From NCBI GenBank assembly GCA_049794535.1, contig JBARCX010000163.1:1-20622 (forward strand): a stretch of 20,622 nt of DNA. The letters are read 5' to 3'. Below are positions 14,264-20,622 of the stretch, piece by piece. Both the position numbers and the translations under genes were made by a program. This DNA comes from JBARCX01 sp049794535. Lineage in GTDB: Bacteria; Pseudomonadota; Gammaproteobacteria; Xanthomonadales; Rhodanobacteraceae. The notes below the pieces were generated by a model that saw only the letters and a list, made by a program, of their open reading frames with translations, searched no databases and had not been told where the DNA came from. The stretch's first letter is position 1. The number at the start of each line of letters is the position of its first letter.

Positions 14264-14485
14264 ATGTCTACGCCGTCTGCCGAACCGGATCACTCCGCTC
14301 CGACACGCCGAACACTGCGCCGGCTCTCTGTCGAACTCGTCCTCATCGTGCTTGCCAAGATCGCGCTACTGACGCTGATCTGGTGGGTAGCGATCGCACC
14401 GCATCCCAGGCCGGATAGCAGCCCTGCTGCCATCAGCAAGCTTCTCGGCCCATCCTCTTCACCCCCGCAGGAAGCTAATCCATGA
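14264..14485 (+). CDS. cydP: CydP, small putative cytochrome bd oxidase subunit
   Basis: This 73-residue protein has one membrane helix (about residues 24-45, VELVLIVLAKIALLTLIWWV) after an Arg-rich stretch RRTLRRL, then a Pro/Ser-rich tail. This layout, and its place immediately before cydA with a 4-nt overlap (ATGA at 14482-14485), fits the small CydP family found upstream of cydAB in Xanthomonads and pseudomonads. The role is not settled; accessory subunit or assembly/stability factor is likely. The ATG at 14264 is preceded by a GGGG-type site. The gene name rests on context and general pattern. Confidence 0.75.
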   Translation: MSTPSAEPDHSAPTRRTLRRLSVELVLIVLAKIALLTLIWWVAIAPHPRPDSSPAAISKLLGPSSSPPQEANP

Positions 14486-16059
14486 GCATCGATCCCGATG
14501 TCGTTACCCTGTCGCGCCTGCAATTTGCGCTAACTGCGCTGTACCACTTCCTGTTCGTACCGCTGACGCTGGGACTGGTGTGGATGTTGGCGATCATGGA
14601 AAGCGTCTACGTGATGACCGGACGCGAAGTGTGGAAACGCATGGTGCAGTTCTGGGGTGTGCTGTTCGGCATCAATTTCGCGATGGGTGTGGCCACCGGC
14701 ATTACCATGGAATTTCAGTTCGGCATGAACTGGGCCTATTACGCGCACTATGTAGGCGACGTATTCGGCACGCCGCTGGCGATCGAAGGGCTAATGGCGT
14801 TCTTCCTCGAAGGCACGCTGGTGGGTGTGTTCTTCATGGGCTGGGAGCGCACCTCACGCGTGCAACATTTGCTGGTGACCTGGTTCCTCGCGCTGGCCAC
14901 TAGTCTGTCGGCGTTGTGGATCCTGATTGCCAATGCGTGGATGCAGCATCCGGTGGGTGCGAAGTTCAACCCGGAGACGATGCGCATGGAAGTCACCTCC
15001 TTCAGCGAGGTGTTCTTCAACCCGGTCGCACAGGCGAAGTTCGTGCACACCGTGAGCGCGGGCTATGTGATGGGTGCGATGTTCGTGCTGTCGATCAGCG
15101 CGTGGTATCTGCTGCGTGGACGCAACACCGATTTCGCCAAGCGTTCGATGACGGTGGCGGCCAGCTTCGGCCTTGCCGCTGCGCTTTCCGTGGTGGTGCT
15201 GGGTGACGAGTCCGGCTATGCCGTGTCGGAAAACCAGAAGATGAAGATGGCCGCGATCGAGGCGATGTGGGAAACCGAGCCACCGCCGGCCTCGTTCACG
15301 CTGTTCGGCATTCCCGACGTGAAAGACCGCACCACGCATTTCGCGGTCCATGTGCCATGGCTGATGGGCTTGATTGGCACCCGCTCGATCGACACCCCCA
15401 TTCCCGGCATCAATAACTTGGTGGAAGACACCAAAGGCAAGATCGGCAACGGCATCCAGGCCTATGACGCCATGCTGACCTTGCGCGCGAATCGCGATGA
15501 TGCACAGGCCAAGGCCACGCTGGCCGAATACGATCAGGATCTTGGCTATGCCTTGTTGCTCAAGCGCTACGTCGCCGATCCTCGCCAGGCCACGCCGGAA
15601 CAGATCCAACAGGCGGCCGACTTCACGATCCCGAATGTGCCGGTGCTGTTCTGGTCGTTCCGTATCATGGTCGCCTGCGGCATGTACTTCATCGTGCTGT
15701 TTGCCTTCTCGTTCTGGCAGGCCAGCAAGCGCCAACTCGAGAAGCGGCGCTGGTATTTGAAGCTCGCACTATGGAGTTTGCCATTGCCATGGGTCGCCGC
15801 CGAACTGGGCTGGATCGTCGCCGAGTATGGCCGTCAGCCGTGGGCGATCGAGGGCATCCTGCCCACTGCGCTGGGTGTGTCGTCTGTCACCTCAGGACAG
15901 GTGTGGATCTCGCTAGGCGGCTTCGTGCTGTTCTACACCGCGCTGGCCGTGATCGACGCGGTACTCATGGTGAAGTACGCACGTAAAGGGCCGGATGGGT
16001 TAGGTATCTGGTCCACCACCGACGTCGCCGCGGCCGATGCCGCCCTACGCAGGAACTGA
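14482..16059 (+). CDS. cydA: Cytochrome bd ubiquinol oxidase subunit I
   Basis: CydA carries hemes b558, b595 and d and oxidises quinol in the inner membrane, reducing oxygen with high affinity. In this 525-residue protein the heme ligands are in place: H22 (LYHFLF), H189 (KFVHTVSAGY) and M396 (FRIMVACG). Proton-path glutamates E102 and E110 and the GRQPW motif (450-454, with E448) are present. The quinol-binding loop is the long E. coli-type version, with GDESGYAVSENQKMKM and K255/E260 matching E. coli K252/E257. It overlaps cydP and is followed by cydB after 10 nt. It should act under low oxygen; I see no clear FNR or ArcA site upstream. Confidence 0.98.
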   Translation: MSIDPDVVTLSRLQFALTALYHFLFVPLTLGLVWMLAIMESVYVMTGREVWKRMVQFWGVLFGINFAMGVATGITMEFQFGMNWAYYAHYVGDVFGTPLAIEGLMAFFLEGTLVGVFFMGWERTSRVQHLLVTWFLALATSLSALWILIANAWMQHPVGAKFNPETMRMEVTSFSEVFFNPVAQAKFVHTVSAGYVMGAMFVLSISAWYLLRGRNTDFAKRSMTVAASFGLAAALSVVVLGDESGYAVSENQKMKMAAIEAMWETEPPPASFTLFGIPDVKDRTTHFAVHVPWLMGLIGTRSIDTPIPGINNLVEDTKGKIGNGIQAYDAMLTLRANRDDAQAKATLAEYDQDLGYALLLKRYVADPRQATPEQIQQAADFTIPNVPVLFWSFRIMVACGMYFIVLFAFSFWQASKRQLEKRRWYLKLALWSLPLPWVAAELGWIVAEYGRQPWAIEGILPTALGVSSVTSGQVWISLGGFVLFYTALAVIDAVLMVKYARKGPDGLGIWSTTDVAAADAALRRN

Positions 16060-16069
16060 GGAGAACGCC

Positions 16070-17200
16070 ATGTTCGATATCACGACACTGCGGGTGATCT
16101 GGTGGGCACTGCTCGGCATCCTGCTGATCGGTTTTGCGATTATGGACGGCTTCGATTTTGGTGTAGCCGCCTTGCTTCGGGTACTCGGTCGCAACGATGA
16201 GGAGCGCCTTGTCTTGCTGGAGACGATTGAGCCGACCTGGGAGGGTAACCAGGTGTGGTTCGTACTCGGTGGCGGTGCCACCTTCGCCGCATGGCCGACG
16301 CTCTACGCCGTATCGTTCTCCGGCATGTACCTGGCGATCGCTTTGGTGCTACTGGCTTTCATCCTGCGTCCGGTCAGTTTCAACTTCCGTGGCAAGGTGC
16401 GCAACTCCCGCTGGCGCGACCTGTGGGACTGGGTGCTGGTGTCGTCCGGTGTGGTGGTGATGCTGATTTCAGGTGTCGCGTTCGGCAACTTGTTCCTCGG
16501 CCTGCCCTTCCAGTTCGATGGCGACCTGCGCATGAGCTGGCACGGCAGTTTCTTTGAGCTACTGCATCCGTACGCGCTGCTTGCCGGACTGGTTTCGCTG
16601 AGCATGCTGTTGACTCATGGCGCTTGCTGGGCGGCATACAAAGCCGATCAAACGATTGCTCTGCGTGCAGCAAAGCTTGCCCGCTGGATGTCGCTGATCT
16701 ATGCCGTGCTGTTCGTGACTGCCGGTATTTGGCTGGCCTATGGCATTCCGGGCTACGCGATCGTCGGCCCAGTGGTTACCGACGGCGTCTCCAATCCGTT
16801 GTTCAAGCAAGTTGCCGTGGGCGGCAGCTGGTTCGCCAGCTACATGCTGTATCCGTGGTTCTGGGCTGCGCCGACTGTGGGCATACTCGGCGCAATCGGC
16901 GTGCAGTGGCTGGTCGGCAAGCATGGGATTGGCGGCTTCATCGCCAGCAGCGCGATGATCGCCGGCACCATCCTCGCTGCGGGTTTCTCGCTGTTCCCGT
17001 TCCTAATGCCTTCCAGTCTCGACCCACGCTCCAGCCTCAGTGTGTGGGATACCTCGTCGAGTCACGGCACATTGGAACTGATGCTCGGTGCCACCGTAGT
17101 GTTTCTGCCGCTGATTATTCTTTATACCGGCTGGGTGTACCGGGTGATGGGCGGCCGGGTAACGCTGGATCACGTACGTCACTCGCACAGTAACTATTGA
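16070..17200 (+). CDS. cydB: Cytochrome bd ubiquinol oxidase subunit II
   Basis: CydB forms the heme-free partner of CydA. The 376-residue product is highly hydrophobic and contains the family blocks IMDGFDFGVAALL near the N-terminus, ETIEPTWEGNQVWFVLGGGA, LRPVSFNFRGK and, near the end, FPFLMPSSLDPRSSLSVWD. Length equals the usual 378-380. The ATG at 16070 has GAGGAG upstream (about 16059-16064), overlapping the cydA stop; an upstream in-frame start at 16037 is rejected because it lies inside cydA and lacks the conserved N-terminus. cydX follows after 12 nt. Confidence 0.98.
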   Translation: MFDITTLRVIWWALLGILLIGFAIMDGFDFGVAALLRVLGRNDEERLVLLETIEPTWEGNQVWFVLGGGATFAAWPTLYAVSFSGMYLAIALVLLAFILRPVSFNFRGKVRNSRWRDLWDWVLVSSGVVVMLISGVAFGNLFLGLPFQFDGDLRMSWHGSFFELLHPYALLAGLVSLSMLLTHGACWAAYKADQTIALRAAKLARWMSLIYAVLFVTAGIWLAYGIPGYAIVGPVVTDGVSNPLFKQVAVGGSWFASYMLYPWFWAAPTVGILGAIGVQWLVGKHGIGGFIASSAMIAGTILAAGFSLFPFLMPSSLDPRSSLSVWDTSSSHGTLELMLGATVVFLPLIILYTGWVYRVMGGRVTLDHVRHSHSNY

Positions 17201-17212
17201 GGGAGCAAAACC

Positions 17213-17341
17213 ATGTGGTATTTCGCGTGGATTCTGGGTCTGGGCTTGGCGTGTGCTTTCGCCATCCTCAATGCGATGTGGTACGAAGTGCACGCCACCG
17301 ATGAGGCGCATCGGCGCAGGGAGCCGCGACAGGGCAGTTAA
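17213..17341 (+). CDS. cydX: CydX, small subunit of cytochrome bd oxidase
   Basis: A 42-codon ORF directly after cydB encodes MWYFAWILGLGLACAFAILN followed by AMWYEV and a charged tail (DEAHRRREPRQ). The N-terminal MWYFAWILG is essentially identical to E. coli CydX (37 residues), and the conserved Glu after the helix is kept (WYE). CydX is a single-pass helix packed against CydA near heme b595 and needed for full activity and stability. GGGAG lies 8 nt upstream of the ATG. It completes a cydPABX operon and is easily missed by gene callers because of its size. Confidence 0.95.
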   Translation: MWYFAWILGLGLACAFAILNAMWYEVHATDEAHRRREPRQGS

Positions 17342-17355
17342 CTCTCATGCTTGCG

Positions 17356-17384
17356 GGTCGGTCGCCGTGGATAGGCGACCGGCC
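17356..17384. terminator. Hairpin between convergent cydX and pepP
   Basis: An 8-bp perfect stem CGGTCGCC (17359-17366) / GGCGACCG (17374-17381) with a 7-nt loop is extendable to 11 bp including one T-G pair. It lies 15 nt after the cydX stop, between convergent genes. No T-tract follows on either strand, so it may stop transcription only partly or protect the 3' end. Confidence 0.5.
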
Positions 17385-17457
17385 GGATGCATGACCTCAA
17401 CGCTCCGTTCGATGCATTTCTACTTTCAGCTCTCTTGACGTGCATACAACATCAGCG

Positions 17458-18768
17458 TCACCGGCTGGCCAATAGCGCCTCGATTTCGATGGGATCTTTC
17501 GGCACGTCTATGGTGAGCACCTCATGGCCGTCGCGTGTGACCGCTACGTCGTCCTCGATACGAATACCGATGCCGCGCCAACGCTCGGCCACCGAGCGCT
17601 CATCCGGCGGCACGTAGATGCCAGGCTCCACCGTCACCACCATGCCAGCCTCTAGCAAGCGCGGCTCACCGCCAACCCGATAATCACCTACGTCGTGCAC
17701 GTCCAGGCCTAGCCAATGGCCGGTCTTGGCTGGGAAGAAGGTCTTGTAGCTGCCATCGGCAATGGCCGTGTCGGCATCGCCCTTAATGAGTCCCAGCGCG
17801 CACAGCCCTTCAGCGATGACGCGAACCGCCACTTCATGTGCAGCGTTAAAGGGCCGTCCCGGCCGCACTTCATCGATGGCGGCAAGTTGCGCGGCCAGCA
17901 CCACTTCGTATAGCGCGCGTTGCTCAAACGTGTAACGACCACTCACCGGAAACGTACGACTGATATCCGAGGCATAGCAATCCACCTCTGCACCAGCGTC
18001 GATCAACAGCAATTCACCATTTCTCAGCGGCGCGCGATTGGCTTGGTAGTGCATGGTGCAGGCGTTGACGCCACCGGCCACGATCGGCGGAAACGCAGCC
18101 ACCGCACCGCGCATGCGCATGATGCGCAGTAGCTCCGCTTCCACCTCGTATTCGTGGCGACCCGCTACGGCAACCTGCATCGCTGTCCGATGCGCCTCGG
18201 CTGCAATCATCGCGGAGGCGGACATCAGCTGTAGCTCGGCGCGTGATTTGTATAACCGGAGATCGTGCAGCAGATGACCGAGTGCGACAAACTCCTTCGG
18301 TACCACGCCGCCGCCGCGCAACTGGCGTAGCTTGCGCATCCACCCAAGCAGCTGTGCATCGAACTGCGGCTCACGACCGAAGTGGCAATAGACGCGTGCA
18401 CGTCCCTCGATCATGCCGGGCAGGATGTCGTCGATGTCGTCGATGGGAAACGCATCGTCCACACCGTAATCGCTCACGGCACGCTCGGTTCCGATCGATT
18501 CGCCGTGCCAACGCTCTCGCTCAGGGTCGCGCTCACGGCAGAACAACACCGCCTCGCCATGCTTGCGACCGGGTAGCAGCGCCAATACGGCGTCCGGCTC
18601 GGAAAAACCGGTGAGGTAATGGAAATCCGAATCCTGCCGATACGGCCACGCCGCATCGGCATTGCGCATGCGTTCCGGTGCGGCAGCGACCAGCATCACG
18701 GCCTCTTCGCCCGCCATACGCATGAGCTGACGGCGGCGGCGTGTGAATTCGGCAGGCGTGATGCTCAA
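17458..18768 (-). CDS. pepP: Xaa-Pro aminopeptidase P
   Basis: PepP removes the N-terminal residue before proline from peptides. The 436-residue protein (E. coli 441) begins SITPAEFTRRRRQL and has PYRQDSDFHYLTGFSEPDAV of the N-terminal domain. The metal ligands are in LLIDAGAEVDCYASDISRTF (two Asp), HWLGLDVHDVG (His), VTVEPGIYV (Glu) and IGIRIEDDVAVT (Glu). The start codon is TTG (18766-18768), overlapping the ygfB stop as TTGA; the next in-frame ATG would remove conserved N-terminal residues. No strong ribosome-binding site is seen, so translation probably depends on ygfB. The ygfB-pepP order is conserved in gammaproteobacteria, but ubiH does not follow here. Confidence 0.96.
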   Translation of the reverse strand: MSITPAEFTRRRRQLMRMAGEEAVMLVAAAPERMRNADAAWPYRQDSDFHYLTGFSEPDAVLALLPGRKHGEAVLFCRERDPERERWHGESIGTERAVSDYGVDDAFPIDDIDDILPGMIEGRARVYCHFGREPQFDAQLLGWMRKLRQLRGGGVVPKEFVALGHLLHDLRLYKSRAELQLMSASAMIAAEAHRTAMQVAVAGRHEYEVEAELLRIMRMRGAVAAFPPIVAGGVNACTMHYQANRAPLRNGELLLIDAGAEVDCYASDISRTFPVSGRYTFEQRALYEVVLAAQLAAIDEVRPGRPFNAAHEVAVRVIAEGLCALGLIKGDADTAIADGSYKTFFPAKTGHWLGLDVHDVGDYRVGGEPRLLEAGMVVTVEPGIYVPPDERSVAERWRGIGIRIEDDVAVTRDGHEVLTIDVPKDPIEIEALLASR

Positions 18769-19331
18769 TGCAAGGTATCGTCGGTCGGGCGGTTACGGCC
18801 TCCAGCGCATTCGGCGTGCAGCAGCATGGCGGCTACGCGAACGAATTCGTGCACCTCGATCAACGCATCCTCGTCTTCGACTTCGTCACCGAATTCGAAC
18901 TCGGAGCCCGCAAGCGTGTTGAGGTCGCGCAGGATTTCCTGCGCCTCTTCCGACAGTTTGGCGTGTGTCCCGACACCTGCCAGCCCGATGCCGCCGAGAA
19001 AGCCACGACACCATTCGCTCAGTGCATCGGCACGCTCCGGCAACGGACGATCATCGGCCGGCAGCAACGGCTCGAAACCCAGCTCGGGATCAGCCAGCTC
19101 AGCTTCGCTCTGCTTCACCAGGCGATCGAGCAAGTCTTGATCCGGCTTCGATGGCGTCACTTCCTCGCCGTCTAGTTGCAGCGCGGACAACAGTGACTTT
19201 TGACCCAGCCGGCCACCACCAGCCAGGAAGCCGCACAGCGAACCATGCAGCTCGCTAGCCCCCGTGCCCAGGCGCAGGCGGGTGGTTACTTCATCCAGTT
19301 CATCGTGACCTATCAGCTCAACGTCGGTCAT
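18765..19331 (-). CDS. ygfB: YgfB/UPF0149 family protein
   Basis: The product of 188 residues has the UPF0149 hallmarks: SELHGSLCGFLAGGG near the N-terminus, ALSEWCRGFLGGIGLAG in the middle, LSEEAQEILRDLN and the C-terminal EDEDALIEVHEFVRVAAMLL. The fold is an all-alpha cytoplasmic domain; a YgfB homologue in Pseudomonas modulates expression of a lysis/resistance pathway, but the role here is unknown. ATG 19331 is chosen over 19349 because AGGAG lies about 9 nt upstream of it. The stop overlaps the TTG start of pepP. It is divergent from the small coiled-coil gene and zapA. Confidence 0.92.
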   Translation of the reverse strand: MTDVELIGHDELDEVTTRLRLGTGASELHGSLCGFLAGGGRLGQKSLLSALQLDGEEVTPSKPDQDLLDRLVKQSEAELADPELGFEPLLPADDRPLPERADALSEWCRGFLGGIGLAGVGTHAKLSEEAQEILRDLNTLAGSEFEFGDEVEDEDALIEVHEFVRVAAMLLHAECAGGRNRPTDDTLH

Positions 19332-19417
19332 CTTGGCACTCCTCATCAAAGACAGAACGCAAGTCTAATGCAGCCCCCGGCCAAGACGGTTTGGCCCACA
19401 GATTTCGCAAGCCGTGC

Positions 19418-19426
19418 TGATATAGT
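19418..19426 (+). promoter_or_regulatory. Extended -10 promoter giving a near-leaderless zapA operon mRNA
   Basis: TGATATAGT (TG-N-TATAGT) is an extended -10 box with TATAGT at 19421-19426. No -35 is recognisable at 17 nt, as expected for extended -10 promoters. The start of transcription would fall at about 19433-19434, on the ATG itself. No Shine-Dalgarno sequence precedes that ATG. Confidence 0.45.
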
Positions 19427-19433
19427 TCTACCT

Positions 19434-19661
19434 ATGAGCACGCCTGAATCCTCCGTCCAGCATGAGATTGCCGCCCTAAGCCAGCAGCTTGATCGCCTGC
19501 TGGACACTATTCGGCGACTCAACGAAGAAAACCGCAGCTTGCGCCATAGCCAAGAGCAACTGGCGAACGAGCGTGCAGGACTAATGGCCCGTAACGAACA
19601 GGCGCGCGGCCGTGTCGAGGCGATGATCCAGCGACTAAAGGCGCTCGAGAGCAATGGCTGA
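19434..19661 (+). CDS. Small coiled-coil protein (TIGR02449 type) upstream of zapA
   Basis: This 75-residue protein is almost entirely one coiled coil: heptad-like leucines run through HEIAALSQQLDRLLDTIRRL, then NRSLRHSQEQLANERAGLM. The pattern and its place directly before zapA and divergent from ygfB match the TIGR02449 family, thought to be ZapB-like in size and shape. It may work with ZapA at the FtsZ ring, but that is inference. The stop overlaps the zapA start by 8 nt. ATG 19434 is chosen because it follows an extended -10 and gives the usual family length; the frame continues upstream to 19200 opposite ygfB, without support. Confidence 0.85.
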   Translation: MSTPESSVQHEIAALSQQLDRLLDTIRRLNEENRSLRHSQEQLANERAGLMARNEQARGRVEAMIQRLKALESNG

Positions 19662-19983
19662 TCCGATCACCACCACCAGCGAACCGGTCGCACTGCGTCT
19701 GGTTGACCGCGAATTTCTGATCGCCTGTGCGCCGGAAGAACGCGACGGCTTGCTGGAAGCAGCCAACTACCTTGATCGCAAGATGCGCGAATTGCGTGCC
19801 AACGCGAAAACGCCGGGGTTCGATCGACTGGCCGTGCTGGCAGCGATTAGCGTTACCCACGAATACCTTGCGCTACGTAAGCGTCACGATGGTTCCGACC
19901 ATGGTGTGAGCGAGGGATTGGCCGCGCTGCGCCGTAAGCTTGAAGCGGCACTCGACGCGCAGGCCGGTACGGCACTAAAATAG
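19654..19983 (+). CDS. zapA: Cell division protein ZapA
   Basis: ZapA bundles FtsZ protofilaments at midcell. The 109-residue protein has the N-terminal globular domain VALRLVDREFLIACAPEERD, with LLEAANYLDRKMREL, and then RLAVLAAISVTHEYLAL leading into a C-terminal coiled coil (LAALRRKLEAALDAQ). Length equals E. coli ZapA (109). It overlaps the upstream coiled-coil gene by 8 nt and precedes 6S RNA and fau, the arrangement zapA-ssrS-fau conserved across gammaproteobacteria. Confidence 0.94.
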   Translation: MADPITTTSEPVALRLVDREFLIACAPEERDGLLEAANYLDRKMRELRANAKTPGFDRLAVLAAISVTHEYLALRKRHDGSDHGVSEGLAALRRKLEAALDAQAGTALK

Positions 19984-20037
19984 TCCTCGGCGTTTTCTGC
20001 GATGTGCGCCAGCACATTCTTACATTTGCCTTGTTCC

Positions 20038-20043
20038 TATATA
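20038..20043 (+). promoter_or_regulatory. Putative -10 box of 6S RNA
   Basis: TATATA lies just before the 6S RNA terminal stem. The -35 region (ACATTC/CATTCT around 20014-20020) is a poor match. The expected transcript start is about 20049-20051, or the stem starting at 20045 if the -10 is shifted. Confidence 0.35.
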
Positions 20044-20044
20044 C

Positions 20045-20233
20045 GGCCCCGGGTCGGTTTTTTCATCGGTTGTTGTGCATGTCCGCTTCGTGCGGAAAGC
20101 CTCGAGACCATGATTACCCTCCCACCTGATCCATCTTGGATCAAGGTCGTTCGATGGGCAGCGGCATTGCGGTTGACGCCACCTCTTTTCCAGCCCCGGC
20201 TACCGTCGCTCGACGGCGGCCGGGACCGGGCCG
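20045..20233 (+). ncRNA. ssrS: 6S RNA
   Basis: 6S RNA mimics an open promoter and sequesters sigma70 RNA polymerase in stationary phase. The roughly 189-nt region lies between zapA and fau, its conserved place. GGCCCCGGGTC (20045-20055) pairs with GACCGGGCC (20224-20232), with two bulges, as the terminal stem. The apical arm holds TGATCCA (20127-20133) / TGGATCA (20137-20143) flanked by CACCT and AAGG, followed by GCAGCGGCAT, all closely paralleling E. coli 6S. Small hairpins occur at 20082-20096 (TCCGC/GCGGA) and near 20203-20216 (CCGTC/GACGG), the latter matching the hairpin on the 3' side of the central bubble. The exact ends are approximate. Confidence 0.82.
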
Positions 20234-20294
20234 CTCGATGACGAAGTCCATCAAGCGCGCCATCAGGCACACCCTTGTGAGGAGACGCGCGACC

Positions 20295-20622
20295 GTGGAC
20301 GCCACCGCCCAACGCCGCGAACTTCGCCAAACGCTGGCCGAACGTCGCCGAGCCCTCTCACCACCACAGCGCATGGCTGCCGCACAGGGCCTGCGGCGTA
20401 GTCTTGAGCAACTCCCCGAATACCATACCGATACTCGCGTAGCCGGCTACTGGGCTACCGATGGCGAGCTACCACTGAATCTGGCCATTCCACCGCTAGC
20501 CACGCGCGGCCAACAGTTCCTGCTACCCGTCATTGGCAAGCAACGCGAGCTGCGCTTCGCGCCATGGCAGGCGGGCGACGCCATAGAACCGAACCGCTAC
20601 GGCATTCCCGAACCCGTTGCAC
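20295..20622 (+). CDS. fau: 5-formyltetrahydrofolate cyclo-ligase, N-terminal part (cut by window edge)
   Basis: The enzyme (YgfA, MTHFS) converts 5-formyltetrahydrofolate to 5,10-methenyltetrahydrofolate using ATP. The visible 109 residues show RRELRQTLAERRRALSPPQR, then RVAGYWATDGELPLNLAI, FLLPVIGKQRELRFAPW and the substrate-loop region EPNRYGIPEP at the right edge. The gene runs off the window. GTG 20295 is chosen because GAGGAG (20279-20284) lies 10 nt before it. GTG 20277 and ATG 20238 are also in frame; the latter would start 5 nt after 6S RNA and add a basic 19-residue extension. Co-transcription with ssrS is known in E. coli and likely here. Confidence 0.92.
   Translation, partial: MDATAQRRELRQTLAERRRALSPPQRMAAAQGLRRSLEQLPEYHTDTRVAGYWATDGELPLNLAIPPLATRGQQFLLPVIGKQRELRFAPWQAGDAIEPNRYGIPEPVA

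Noticed and set aside
14854..15735. 293-residue minus-strand frame opposite cydA
   Set aside because: It is antisense to a highly conserved gene and has biased composition (His, Arg, Gln) and no motif.
20037..20330. 97-residue minus-strand frame across the zapA-fau gap
   Set aside because: The interval is explained by 6S RNA; the peptide is low-complexity Arg/Gly and antisense to fau.
1..20622. CRISPR arrays, tRNA or rRNA genes, complete insertion sequences, phage or attachment sites
   Set aside because: I found no regularly spaced repeats, no tRNA- or rRNA-like sequence, no transposase or integrase frame.

Overview
The window looks like a chromosomal core segment of a gammaproteobacterium of the Xanthomonadales/Lysobacterales, most likely near Rhodanobacteraceae (Dyella, Rhodanobacter, Luteibacter, Frateuria). 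This is inferred from the moderately high G+C, the DUF1631-PilZ pair, the cydP-cydABX order and the ygfB/pepP versus zapA-ssrS-fau arrangement. I see no phage, plasmid, CRISPR or complete insertion sequence, and no broken genes.

Layout. (1) 1-700, minus: the 5' end of spoT (runs off the left edge) preceded by rpoZ, with a plausible sigma70 promoter at 741-769. (2) 701-1041: a gap holding a roughly 140-bp element with inverted-repeat ends and a second inverted repeat. (3) 1042-5492: a complete Mla phospholipid-transport system, with mlaA on the plus strand convergent with mlaFEDCB on the minus strand and a bidirectional terminator between them. MlaD is unusual in carrying two tandem MCE domains. 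(4) 5585-7107, minus: yicC-gmk, probably upstream in the same operon as mlaFEDCB. (5) 7185-9683, plus: rph-rdgB-hemW, tightly coupled. (6) 9779-12585, plus: a large DUF1631 protein overlapping a PilZ (c-di-GMP) protein. (7) 12735-14051: Xaa-Pro dipeptidase. (8) 14264-17341: cytochrome bd oxidase operon cydP-cydA-cydB-cydX, including a 42-residue CydX. (9) 17458-19331, minus: ygfB-pepP. (10) 19434-20622, plus: a small coiled-coil protein, zapA, 6S RNA and the 5' end of fau.

Most neighbours overlap by 4 nt (ATGA or TTGA), so translational coupling is the rule here. The functional themes are envelope lipid homeostasis (Mla), stringent response and nucleotide quality control (SpoT, omega, Gmk, RdgB, RNase PH), low-oxygen respiration (bd oxidase), proline-peptide turnover (PepQ, PepP), division (ZapA) and stationary-phase transcription control (6S RNA). 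The strongest candidate for something little described is the two-MCE-domain MlaD. Second is the DUF1631-PilZ pair. Several intergenic palindromic elements look like dispersed repeats.
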